A stretch of DNA of 64,000 bases, taken from assembly GCA_024699855.1 (NCBI GenBank), contig JAMPIQ010000003.1, positions 9,052,001-9,116,000 of the forward strand, written 5' to 3'. The stretch comes from Aphelenchoides besseyi. Its lineage: Eukaryota > Nematoda > Chromadorea > Rhabditida > Aphelenchoididae. The notes under the pieces were generated by a model. That model had not been told where the DNA came from and ran no database searches. It saw nothing but the letters and a program-made list of their open reading frames with translations. This document shows, in pieces, positions 11,702 to 22,881 of the stretch. The position numbers and the translations under genes were made by a program. Numbering within the stretch: position 1 is the first letter of the stretch; every line of letters starts with the position of its first letter.

Positions 11702-14012
11702 TCATAGGTTCAAAGGTGTCTCGATGTTTCCGTACCAGGCTTGTCGTAACGTTCTTTTGCATAAACAAAGCAAAACTAACGGGATCAACGTGAAAGGTAC
11801 GAGATAAATGAGGGCTGAAAGTTGACAAGATTGTTGAAAGACAACTTAATAGGATACCTGGCTGTGCGGTATTCATCAGTTTCAACGAGATAAACGTACT
11901 TAGCATGCCGAAAATGTAACCTAATGCATCCAGTTAAGCAAACCGCTTTCAATTTTAACTTACCAACGGTGGTCGTAAAGCCGTAAATATAAAAACGATT
12001 GCGCTTTCGCACGTCCAAATAGAAAGCAAATGCGATCAAGTAGCCCGGAGCAATTACATCGCCAAGACCGAGCATCATGTGTTGTTCGTTGCCTTCAATA
12101 GACGTATCGAAACAATGTCCAACTGGATTGCTTAATAGTGGTACGTAGAACAAAATCGGAATCTGAATCTCGTGATATTATTATTTAAATAATCGGATAT
12201 ACCTTTTGAGGACGATCGAGATACGGCGGCATCATCACCCAATCGCTCGAATAATCCGGACGTCTGACCTGTCGACAGTCCAGCCCGGTTACAACTTGGA
12301 CCATCACCGAACAACCGTTGGTTGTCAACAGTCGAGTTCCAAACACCATAACAATATCGTAGACGAACATGGCAATTAAAAAGAAGGTAATCAGCTAAAA
12401 GCCATAAATTATGGATATTTAATACAGAAAAACTCACTCGTAAGCTCTTCACTTCGCTTGCTTTAATGGCGTAAATGCAAATGTTGACGTTCATAAAGTC
12501 CAACATCAGAAATGCTAACGGATGATTCGAATTCAAGCGCCAAGTGATGGCAAATGCCAATGAAGCACAGAAGATCAGAAAAGCAATGGGACGAATCGGT
12601 CTGAACAAAAAGCTTGGGATCCAACAGGACTGTTGAGTTTGTTCGCTTTCATTTAATCGAATTAAATGGGCCGGTGTACGAAGTTTAGGATCGGAAATGC
12701 AAATGCGGACCACAGATTTCAAACATGCAGTCATCGCCAAGGCACCACCGATGATAATAAAAACGTTAAAGAATTCGACTGAAAATAAATTGAAATGGTC
12801 GGATCAAATTTCAAAGCTTACCGGCAATTGAACGATAAAAAAAGCTTAACAACAAAATAATAACAATGACCGTAAAACCTTGAACTGTGTAGCAAATGTG
12901 AACGCAGGTTCCACTGCTCAAACACGCTTCCAAACTCGATGGCTGCTTTTCGGCGGTTCGCTCATCTCGATTCAACTGTGTGCTTGAGCCGCCGGATTGA
13001 ATTGTTTCGCCGGTAACTTCATGATTCTGAGTCGTACGAGCATCTTCAATTGGTTCAACAAGTTGACCGTTGGAATCGAGTTTCAATTCTCCGATGTCAA
13101 ATCGTCGCTTCAAATCGACCGTATACCACAGCGAACCGATAACAATGCAACCAGTAGCCAAGAGCAGTAAAACAAAAACACCAGCATCAAGAAATGGATC
13201 GGCCGGACGATAAAAACGATACGTTGTCAGCGTTGTGGAATCAACTCCTGAGTCACGCTAAAAACAAGAGTTAGTTAGTTAAAGAGACCATTCGATTACA
13301 TAGAGATCTTCGAATTGTTGTTTGTACATGTAAAAGACGGGAGTATCGTTGGTGATTTTCGGATTGAAGAAACGTGAGTACTAAAATCGCGAAATTAAAA
13401 GAACGACAAGTGAAAATGCACCAAGTAGTTGTGACCATGAAATTCGGAGGTTGTTCCACGATCCAAAAGGAAAAGTCCGGCCGATGCTTTGGCTTTGATC
13501 AATTGATCCATCTGCAAAGATAACCAGTGAATTTGAAACTTTTGTTAACTCACTTGTCCTTCAATGTAAAATGTATGATTTTGTCTTGGTTTACATCGAC
13601 CCACATCCTTCGGAGTTCTTCCGACGTATTGCATCGGAATGATATCGTTGATGAGAGTTGATGTGGAATCATTGCCGCAAACATCGTAGTTGTTCGGATC
13701 ATCGTTCCACCATTTCAATTGGTAAGTCGGCTAAACAGAATATAAAGTAAACGTGGAAAAAAGAAGTTGTTTACCGCTGAATCAATGGAATCGGGAAGTG
13801 ATTTGATGAAAAATTGTTGAAAGTTGGCGCAAATACCCGATCGATGAAAACCTGTGGATTGGACTCGAACGTCCAGAAGAGCGAAACCGGATTGTGTTTG
13901 AGCATCGGTAAGTGATAGTGTGTATGCCAGGATCTAAAACTCGAAATTCATGTTAATGACCGAGAATTCAACTGACTAAAAGAAAAGCAACAGATCGGAC
14001 ATCACTCCACAT
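11702..14012 (-). CDS. Signal peptide peptidase-like intramembrane aspartyl protease (SPPL2 type)
   Basis: Multipass GXGD protease that cleaves type II membrane protein stubs within the endosomal or lysosomal membrane. Exon 1 encodes MWSDVRSVAFLL and splices to ILAYTLSLTDAQT, a clean signal peptide, so the start at 14012 is well supported. A luminal protease-associated-like region with paired cysteines follows (about 13930-13300), then acidic linker and membrane segments. The catalytic motifs are intact: YD in MFVYDIVMVFG (near 12360), GLGD in MLGLGDVIAPG (near 12070), and the PAL motif in AQPALIYLVPFTLIP formed across an intron near 11810. The C-terminus ends RQAWYGNIETPLNL. An N-terminal signal peptide plus luminal domain favours SPPL2 over SPP or SPPL3. 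Confidence 0.88.
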
Positions 14013-14887
14013 TATTTTAGACAAATTCAATTGATTGAGCAGAGATCACAAATTGGCATCTGTGGACCGAATTCACTGGCCAGCAGGCAAGAAAAAGCAC
14101 CGAGTTCGAACTGAAAAGGCGGAAATAAAAGCGAGCAAAAAACGTTTCCAAACCGTAGATGAAAGCTCGTCGTTGGTTTCTCGAAAAGCACCAAGCACGT
14201 CGGTAACCCAAATGCTCTGAAAATGGAAAGTTGATTGCTTGTCGGAAACAAACATTTAAAAACGATAAGCAGAAAGTTGCTGAGGTTGTCACGGTGACCT
14301 CAAGTTCGAACGTCACTCATTGTATTGAAAAAATTGGTTTATTTTCAATAAGTTTCCTGACACCCGCAAAACTAAACACCAGAAATAAACTTATGACAAA
14401 AGGAAATGAGGACAAAAAGATTGAAACAAACGTTTAGAAGTGATAATCGGAGTTCAAAGAACACGAAAAAACAGACGATTTGGTCGAGGAGGTTAAAGGT
14501 AGTTTTCGGAACTGATAAGACATGACGATTATTTCGGAATCCGAGACACAAACAACGAAATCATCAAAAGAATTTCGGTTCTTAAGACCCTACAAAAACA
14601 AGTTGACCATAAGTGAAAAGTCGCCAAGTGGTACGAGAGAGAAGGCAGCAGCGGTGAGGATACAAAAGACGATAAAAAAGTATTAAAAAGGGTCAACAAA
14701 ATCTCATCTTTCGCTTAAGCTCCCCAACCACCGGCTGTTACAACACGAGAAACAGTCGCGGTATGGACGGAAAGAGTCGAAATTGATAATAATGCACGTA
14801 TTTCCGGCCGATTCATTATATGTAAATAGAACGATATGTTTTATCTATTAACTGAGAAAAAGGCAGTTAATGGGAAGAGAAGAACGG
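14013..14887. other. Intergenic stretch, no gene seen
   Basis: Between the start of the SPPL2 gene and the stop of CERT. Reading frames are short, lack splice context and have no family resemblance. It probably includes the SPPL2 promoter and the CERT 3' untranslated region. Confidence 0.45.
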
Positions 14888-17800
14888 CTACAAATTCAAC
14901 GGTTTGCCTTTGACTTTCTTTTGTACATAAGCGGAGAATTGACGAAGAAACTTTGGATACTCGCGTTTGTAGACTTGTCGTAATGCTGCCGATGGTAACC
15001 AACCACCAGGGTGAACTGCAAGAAACGATTGTAGTAAACGAGATTAAATAGAAAATTGCCAGAGGAAAGTGATGTTTTTGATAAAAATGAACACGATTTG
15101 AACTCCCCAGTTCATCGCTTTGAAAGCTGTTGGTCGAAAGTTCTGCGAAAGGAATATGAGGAAGTGGCGACGAACAGACCCACATGTTCTTCTTCTCCTT
15201 TTTTAACCAAACACTCTTTGCGTTTACTGTGCAGCTAAACCCAAAATACCTTCACGTTTTATAGACCTTTTTTTGGGATTCGTTCGTTCCGGAAAGTTTT
15301 AGTGGAAATGCAAATCCGATAGAAAATTCCCTCAACGAACTTTCGCTGGAATGGTTGTTGTTCCGCGGTTTAACATCGACAAACGTTTTTTTGTCTCTTC
15401 CCTTACCCTGAGCTACGTAGATAATCTTGCAACGAACGTCCGATCGTTCCAATTGATCCAACGGCTTGTTCGACGTTTCGATGATCGTCTCGCAAACCAT
15501 CGCGATCTTCAAACGAACACGAACGCAACTTGGATCAGTAAGCTAAGAAAACATCGTAAGTACTCTCCCAAAACTTATTGGCCACTCCTTTTGCCCACGT
15601 TCTCGTCTTATCAGAACGCCCACTTACCGGAACGTCTTCGCGTTCACAATCGTGATTGCAAACAATGAATCCCGAGTGAGCATTCGAATCCAATTTGTCG
15701 CGTGAAATCTGCTCACGAGTCGACCAGAACAGCGATTCGCGCTGAGCCGCCGGCCAAACTTTCTTGTGAATTTGATGAATAACCACAGTGTTATCCGATA
15801 GACGATCCACCAGCGAGCAACGAGTCAAAGTGTCTGAAGCAAAGGACTCAGTAATCGACTCCTCCTTTCACCCTACCGTCCCATTCCTGTTTCAGATTCG
15901 GATCGAAGAAAATGTCAATGAACTCACGAGCCGTAACACCCTTCACCGAATGCAACGCTTTCAACGGATCGATCATAATCCCATCGATTTCCTTTTCCAT
16001 TTTGTACATTCGCATGTCGCCGTCACGAACGAAAAGTTCCCATTCACCTTCGTTTACATTGGCCATCGCGTGACTCAACTGCTCGTCGGTTATACGACGA
16101 ATCTCCTCGAAGATTGGTGCCTCTTTGTGACTCGTTGATTGCGACGATCCATCTGATTTGAGGGCAGATTTCGGCATCTTCTGAAACTGAGCACTCAGAT
16201 CGAAGATGATTGTTTTTACTGATAAGGAGCATCGAAGAGATTGACTTTCTTTTTTTATCAACATCAACACTAAATTTGTTAAGACAAACTTTTCGCGATG
16301 ATGTAAAAGACGACACGACCTCCGAACAAACTCAATGGTCGAAACTCGAATGATAAATTTCTTTTTTGATCGAATGTTTCCGTTTGTTTCGAGCTCTTTA
16401 AAAGAAACAACAGAGCGGTGAGTCATTGGTTTGTGATAAACTTCACGAACAAATTGGCCCAGACGATTGGAAAGCTTTCAACTCGAAAAAACGTTCGCAA
16501 ATTTGCCATCGAATAGCTCTTCCACTCCGTCGGGCCGCCTCGTTGTGTCCCATCGGAGGGTGGAAATAAACAAAAAGGGAACGATGCAGCCATTCCACCA
16601 TTCAGTAAAAGAAAACAACACGAGTCGACAAGCGAAAAACAATTCGAACGGACGGCGAAAAGAGATTCACCTCCGAATGCTTTTGGCCTCTTCCTTTCGA
16701 TGAGCAATCTTTTGGTTCGATCAGTCGAAACTGCTTGTTCCAAGGTTATTTGTTCAATTTGATATTCAACAACAAAACTGAGCTTCGAAGTGAACAAAAA
16801 ATCCGAATTTTGTGCAACAAAAATCGATTGGGTTTTTCAACCAAACGACCAGCCGTCGTGTTTGCACAAATGTTTGCGGAGAATTCAACTTTGAACCGCA
16901 AAACTCACCATCCCTTCTTTCAACGTCTCTCTGATATCCGTATAGTCGTTCAGGGCTCCATCATTACTTTCGGCGTCGTGCCACTCGTCATCGCTGAGCA
17001 TGGACTCGTTGATCTGAAAACCGAAGTGATTGTTGATATTGGAGACAATGAAATAGAAAAATTACAAGCAAAACCCGCAAAAAGAAACAGAAAGTTGTCA
17101 CAAACTCGGGGCGTCGAACAGCGAGCAATAAGAACGAAAAGTTCGACTCGAGCAGCACAAAAGTTTTACCCGATGGCGTGCAATTGTGAACAGAAAACCA
17201 CGTGGAGTGCTCGTCGAAACAAAAGCGACCCCCGCAATAGTCGAAAAGCGACGGAAAGTCGATAATCTTTAAAAAAATCAACGTCTACAGCCATCGGAAA
17301 CATCACAGCAAATGAGCACCACGAACCACGTACCAAGAACTCAATCGCATCTTCAGCATTGACTACCTGAATTGTTGGCAAAATCGTTTGAATGTAACGC
17401 AATCCGTTGGCCATTTGTTTACACGTTTCACAGGCCTGTTCAACCACTGCCAAGTCGAGAGGAGCGCCATTCGTGTTGACCACTTTGTTTAGCACTTCCA
17501 TCACGTGATTGAACTGTTTCGGTAGTTGAGAGCGCAAGGAAACCAATTTTGACATATCGAGATCATTTTGCGTTGTTGAAGAGGATGAAGCTACTAGTTG
17601 AGGAGCATGTTCCACGATTGTCGTTGTGGTGTGTAGGACCTGTCGTTTGTCGTTGAACTGATCAGTCAAATTCGAATTTCGTCTCAACTGTTCGTGGTTG
17701 TTGCTTACTCGTTGGTTTGATTGAAGCGATCTAACCGAATGTCGACGTTGTTCGGTCGAATGGATTCGAAATTGACCATCGGGATCTTCGTAGAGGAACG

Positions 17801-18168
17801 ATTCTAACGCACATCTCCACAAATTCAACTCGCCAACGGATTCAAAGCGCAAGCACCATCGTTCATCAGAGAAACATATATCGATTCTCGTTTCATCCAA
17901 ATCGTCTAACTGAAATTGATTGTTCTTAGCGTCGAAATTTGGGCAGCCTACCTCCAAAGTGAAGTTCTTTAGCGCTCGAAACTTTCGACAACCGTCTTTC
18001 TGCAGTTCCTCCGAAAGATAATACGAGAGTGTGCCTTTCCGCAGCTTAAAATATCTCTTTTGATACCCTAAAGATTCAGGTATAAATGAGGAATTGAACT
18101 GGGCTTCTACCAAATAGAAGATTTGTGTATTTACTTATCACACCGCTTAGAGCAATTTCATCGGTCAT
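14888..18168 (-). CDS. CERT: Ceramide transfer protein (CERT/COL4A3BP homologue)
   Basis: Carries ceramide from the ER to the Golgi at membrane contact sites. Start ATG at 18168 gives [20 protein letters not shown]; joined across an intron to [20 protein letters not shown] this forms a PI4P-type PH domain (residues about 8-105). A long Ser/Thr-rich linker follows. An exon at about 16907-17011 holds [14 protein letters not shown], which fits an FFAT motif (EFFDAxE-like) for binding the ER protein VAP. The START domain runs from [15 protein letters not shown] (about 16100) through [32 protein letters not shown] and [11 protein letters not shown], to [15 protein letters not shown] and KGKPLNL at 14888. 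These blocks match human CERT closely in order and spacing. A coiled coil is not conspicuous. Confidence 0.9.
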
Positions 18169-18435
18169 AGTGAAACTATTTACATTACAATTATATCTGA
18201 AACGCGAAACATTGTATTTGATTAACAGCAAACAAATGTATATGGTTGTTTAGTTAACAACTTGTATTCAACTTTCAATCTAAGAACACGACTTTTTAAT
18301 TTACGCAAAATCGACATCTAGCAAAGTTAATTAAAAACATAATGGTAGTTCAATTAAGAAGAGAGCAACAATAGAGCATGACTTATCAATAGCAAACTCG
18401 TGAGTCATAAACCGCTCGTTCTTTCTGTTGTTCGA

Positions 18436-19948
18436 CTAGTCGTCTTTGAGGCATTTTCGCTTCTGCTTCTCCCGGCTGCTCGTCGCTAGACGAGTGATTT
18501 TGCGTTTTCGTGGACTTGACATTTCAGTCCAGGAATCGTTTTGATCGGACAGTTGATAGTGCCCAATGACCATTATGTCATCATCTGAACTGTCTTTTTT
18601 CTCAGACATTTTGTCGTTGTCCATTTTACTCGTTTCTCCACCGGAACGACGAGAAGCTTCTGAAACAAAACTTGGAAATAGCTCAAACAACTCGATTACC
18701 TTCGGATTCGGAGGAGTTGCTTTTCGGCAACGCACGTGATGACGACGATTGATTTCGTAGCGGTTTGCTCGGATACAAATGATCCGTGGAATCGGCGGGG
18801 TTTATCATCGCTTGTAGAGTTGCGGAGTTTGAGTTCATCTCCTGGACTAGTTGGTTAAAATTCGAGCTCAAAACTGATGGCAAGATCTTGGAAACCTATA
18901 CAACATAATCACAAATATTTCTTAAAGGAAATCAACTTCTTTGACCATTTCGCTCAAATGCAAAATCGCTTTGTTTTGTGCAAAAATGAGTTTTCTCATG
19001 TCATCCACTTGTTTCGTTTGTGAGTCCAACAACTCATTGGTCTTCTGAGTGGAACGATTGCCAGCACGAGATTCATCGTACGGTGAGATCGACGAACTCT
19101 AAAACGATCGAATAAGAACAAAACGAGAAACTCTTCTTGCGTTGTAAATCGATTGACCACAAATCGATGAACGATAGTAAGACGAATAACCAAGCAAACT
19201 CGCATTCAGTAAACGTTTGTTTCCTTGATAGCGTTGAGAGAGAAGCGGAACAATGTGCAACTCAAAGTGCTCGGTGGCCATTCTGAAAGACATTTTTTGC
19301 GGGCTGTCATGGCAAATCTAGTGACTTACGTCGAGTAGTCACGAATATCACGCATTACGGACACAACGTTCAATTGGACGTAGATATTTTGGTTCACGTA
19401 GTTACGAATCATTTCCAGCACTTGGAAACACATATCCAATACACGACCCGGTATAAAACAACACAATTGAGAATCCAAATACTTTTTGAAGGTCATGGCC
19501 AACACTAAACAACAAAATGAGAGATGAGTGTGTGATTCAAAAACCCACTTGTGTAACGTGTTTCAATAGCCGAAATGACGTCGTAATAGCGATTGAGCGG
19601 ATGTTCTCTACAATCGCACAATCAAAAACAAACTCAAGACTTGAACTTACTTTCTGGCCGACTCTTTTCGTGGTAATCGCTTTTTGAGTTGAATGGAAAA
19701 TTCGTTTAAATCACGTCCAAGACGAAAGAAAGCTTCGTTCAAACGACGTTCTGCGTGTCGTTTGAAGAAGTGATTGATCTGAAATTTGAAGAAAGCTAAT
19801 CAGAAACTCTTCTTAAACCAACTCTTCGGACTTGTCCCAATTCGTCAAAAGAAAAAAACTTGAAGACCTCGTTGATCACTACGCACGGCAATGCATCGAC
19901 TTTTAGGTTTCTCGACGCGGTTTTTATTGTCAACTTTGAGTCATTCAT
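18436..19948 (-). CDS. FBXO28: F-box protein, FBXO28 homologue
   Basis: Substrate-receptor subunit of an SCF (SKP1-CUL1-F-box) ubiquitin ligase, nuclear and centrosomal in vertebrates. Start ATG is at 19948. The F-box reads LPCVVINEVFKFFSFDELGQ VRR, followed after an intron by INHFFKRHAERRLNEAFFRL. The family-specific region follows: QLKKRLPRKESARK, HPLNRYYDVISAIETRYTS, MTFKKYLDSQLCCFIPGRVL and ATEHFELHIVPLLSQRY, each with a clear counterpart in FBXO28. A coiled-coil segment follows (QTKQVDDMRKLIFAQNKAI and onward). The basic tail contains SPRKRKITRLATSS, as in the family. Introns are short and regular. Stop TAG is at 18436-18438. Confidence 0.88.
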
Positions 19949-20236
19949 ATCGCTTGGAATGCGTCGATGTGAGCCAACTAAAAGACCAAATGAGACGACA
20001 AATTGAAATGATAAACGAAGAGATTTTAGTCGGTAATCACGTACATGATCGAAAATGAAAGCTTAACAATTAAAACCATAAGATTGTAGATGAAAATGGA
20101 TCCATAAAAGTCACGACTAAAAGCACGTAGACGCGAGCAACTGAATTCACTCAAAACGAAAACTTGGCATTCGGTTGCAGGCGGTCAACTAAATGACCGT
20201 TGGGTATATAGATCCACTACTTCTTCACTTTCTATT

Positions 20237-20565
20237 ATGACTCGTATTACAAAAACGGCGGGAAAAAGTACTCACTTCACAACTCCAATTGATCGTTTTT
20301 GTATTCCCGATTGTATAGTCTTTCTAATAAAATGTCTTGAGAAAGTTAACATCCTGATTCTCAACATAATATCAATTCGAAGGCAGCGGTTTGAAGTCGT
20401 TTTTATTATGAAAGTTTCCTGTTCTGTCTCTTCCATTTCGCAGGTTTATTCAAAATGGACGTAATCAAAGAGCCGGGGAAAATCGGCATCCAAATCACAA
20501 GCAACTGGACCACCATCTTTGCCTACTCAACCGATAAGCCAAATCGCCATTTCACGAGCTCGTAA
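20237..20565 (+). CDS. Short two-exon gene, unknown product (about 50 residues)
   Basis: ATG at 20237 begins MTRITKTAGK. A GTACTC donor at about 20268 joins a TTTCGCAG acceptor at 20442, giving SLFKMDVIKEPGKIG and then QITSNWTTIFAYS before TAA at 20563-20565. A TATA-like GGTATATAG sits about 28 bases upstream of the ATG. The second exon reads as coding but is too short to prove it. No signal peptide, membrane segment or recognised domain is present. It could instead be the terminal exon of a longer gene, or a chance ORF. Confidence 0.35.
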
Positions 20566-20748
20566 GATCCAGAGGACACCCACTTCTTACACTGTTAATA
20601 CTGAAGATAAAATGAAATTCTAGCTCTAGTCATTCTTCTCTAGATTCTTGTTTTAGTTCCAGATAAACTCAATCATGTAATCAGTTTTGGTTTATTTTCA
20701 TGAACATGTTAGCAGCATTGGAATGGAAGAAGTTGACTGCCGTTGCAA

Positions 20749-21196
20749 TTACTTTCGAGTTTCCATGTTCTTTTGCAACTCCTCCACGTTGTTTCCTTCG
20801 AGCACGAACTGAAACAACAAACCCAGTGACCAGTCCCTCATGTTCTCTTACTTCTTGTTGTCCATTCTTGATAAACACAAATGTTGGCATCACTTTTATG
20901 TCGTAGTCAGCCACGATGTCCTCTTGTTCGTCAACATCCACTTCAACACACAAAATCTCCGGGAACTCGTTGGACAACTTCTACAATTAAACGTTTGTAA
21001 TAAGCTCTTGTTTTGTAGTACTTACCGAGAACTTCGGCGCCATCATTCGACATGGTCCACACCAAGTGGCAAAGAACTTAACCACAACCAAACGATCTTT
21101 TGCATTGCCCAACTTCTTCAAGAAGTCGTCCTACAAAACTGACAACTAAACTTAAAGAATCGAACTCACTTTATCTTTAGCGTCAATCACCGGCAT
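20749..21196 (-). CDS. Thioredoxin
   Basis: Small cytosolic disulfide reductase of about 106 residues. The start at 21196 gives MPVIDAKDK. Three introns separate exons reading [72 protein letters not shown] and [19 protein letters not shown]. The active site WCGPC, the buried Asp equivalent (VDVDEQED region) and the cis-proline loop VMPTF are all present. There is no signal or transit peptide, so a cytosolic or nuclear Trx-1-type protein is likely. Length and motif spacing are standard. Confidence 0.95.
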
Positions 21197-21557
21197 CGTT
21201 TATTTGTATATTTCAGTAGAATGAAAACTGTTAACTCACACTTCAGTTGTCACCAAGGAAACGTGACCGTTGAGTCCTGGGATTTGATTATGCTCATTAC
21301 CACTCTACTAAACGATTCTCTTGGCATGTGGGAATTGGACGACGAGTGGCATTCTTGTAACTTAAAACTTCAGCAAACATCCGATTATTCACTCTTAAGC
21401 AGAGTAGAGAGCTTGGTATCTTCTATGCAAATTGAGTTTATTTCTCTGAACAAAAGAGAAACACAATGAAAGTCACAGATTAAACAAAAATAGTTTTGAG
21501 CTTATAATCAATGGTCCATAAGCATTGTCGTGTATTTACAAACAGAATTTGAGGGAA

Positions 21558-22881
21558 TCAAAATGAATTGGTGCGAGTTCTGCTCGAAAGTGTAGACTGC
21601 GAGATCTGACGTTTCAACATTTGCAATCGAATTTCCCGTTCAACGGGCGAATCTCGATTCTGTGGGCCTGTGATTTTGCGACGAGCATACGACGGATAAG
21701 TTCGCAAATGAACCGGAGGTAATGGAGGTGGACAGGCGGGAAGTGGCGGTCGAAGTGGAGCAATTAATGGCGGACGTTTTAACTCCAAATCTGACCGAAA
21801 AAGACGTTCCAAATCACCACCACGTTGATTCATTGTAGACTCGTAATAGGCGTATGGACTCGGATAGGTCATGGCCGGTGGATGTCTTCTTTGTCGTTTA
21901 CTGTAAAAGGTGATTAGTTTGTTAAATGAAAGTCAACTTACCGACAGAAACTTCTACACGATAGAAATAGATAGAGAGTAGTGAGAAAAATGACTAAACC
22001 CAAAAATATCGCAGCAATAACATAGGCCTTGAAGTTCAGTTTACTGAGATTGTTTCACTTCAACTTACGTATGTGTTATCGACGTGCGCAAAACGGGATC
22101 GATCTCGTGGATCGCTGCTTTGGAAAATGAAAGTCGACGAAGCCGACGATTCATCGGCGTCTTCATCATCCAACGGCTGCCAACGACTTCGATCCTCGTC
22201 CACTTCTTCGTTGGGTCGACGTCGCGAAGCCAACGCTGTGGGCGCCGAGGTTCGACTGTCACGTTGTTTTCCACGCGACGTTCTTCGACGTTGAACGGAG
22301 TTGGGTGCACGAGTTGAAGCGGTGAGTAATGGATGATCGGTCCAATTGCTCAAGCGAACTTGAATGACACCAATGTTGTAATCTAAAATAAACAGTTGAT
22401 GTGTGTTTTTATAAGCAAACGTGATCAAACATCATTTCGTTTAATAAACATGCACGTGGCTATTAATCAAACGAATCGTTTCCGCTTGTGCGCGCAACTT
22501 CCGTTTTGTGACCAAAACCGAGAATTCCGAGAATTCGACCGTGATTCTCGAGTCCATAAAACTTGGGAATCTGCGTTGTCAAGCATCGTGATGATCGCAA
22601 TAAACAACGTGGGCGATCGAAAAGGACGGCGCCCTAACGATCAATTTGACCGGAAGTCACGATTGAATGTTCAACTCACTGGGAATGGTTGTTGTGGTCG
22701 GATACTTGTCCGAATGATCTTCATTGTTTTTGCCGACGTTCAAACCACTCCAACGACCACCGCGAACACCCAATCGACTGCCGTAGGCACTGAGGATTTG
22801 GGTTGGAAACGCCGGTTCCACGCACTCAACGAAGTTGAGTCGAATCGAAACAGTCAAAAACGCAACGATCCAACCGATCAT
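21558..22881 (-). CDS. Unknown type I single-pass membrane protein
   Basis: I do not recognise the family. ATG at 22881 begins MIGWIVAFLTVSIRLNFVEC, a probable signal peptide. The ectodomain continues through an exon ending TTTTIP and, after an intron, NYNIGVIQVRLSNWTDHPLL with an NWT glycosylation site, then a basic and acidic low-complexity stretch (RRR-rich, then DDEDADESSASS). A transmembrane helix AYVIAAIFLGLVIFLTTLYL follows on its own exon (about 21975-22030). The cytoplasmic tail is proline-rich (RPPLPACPPPLPP) and could bind SH3 or WW domains, and ends RTRTNSF. Intron phases join all exons cleanly. A cell-surface adaptor or receptor-like role is only inference. Confidence 0.7.

Noticed and set aside
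21221..21469. 82-codon plus-strand ORF upstream of thioredoxin
   Set aside because: No signal, domain or splice context; likely chance.
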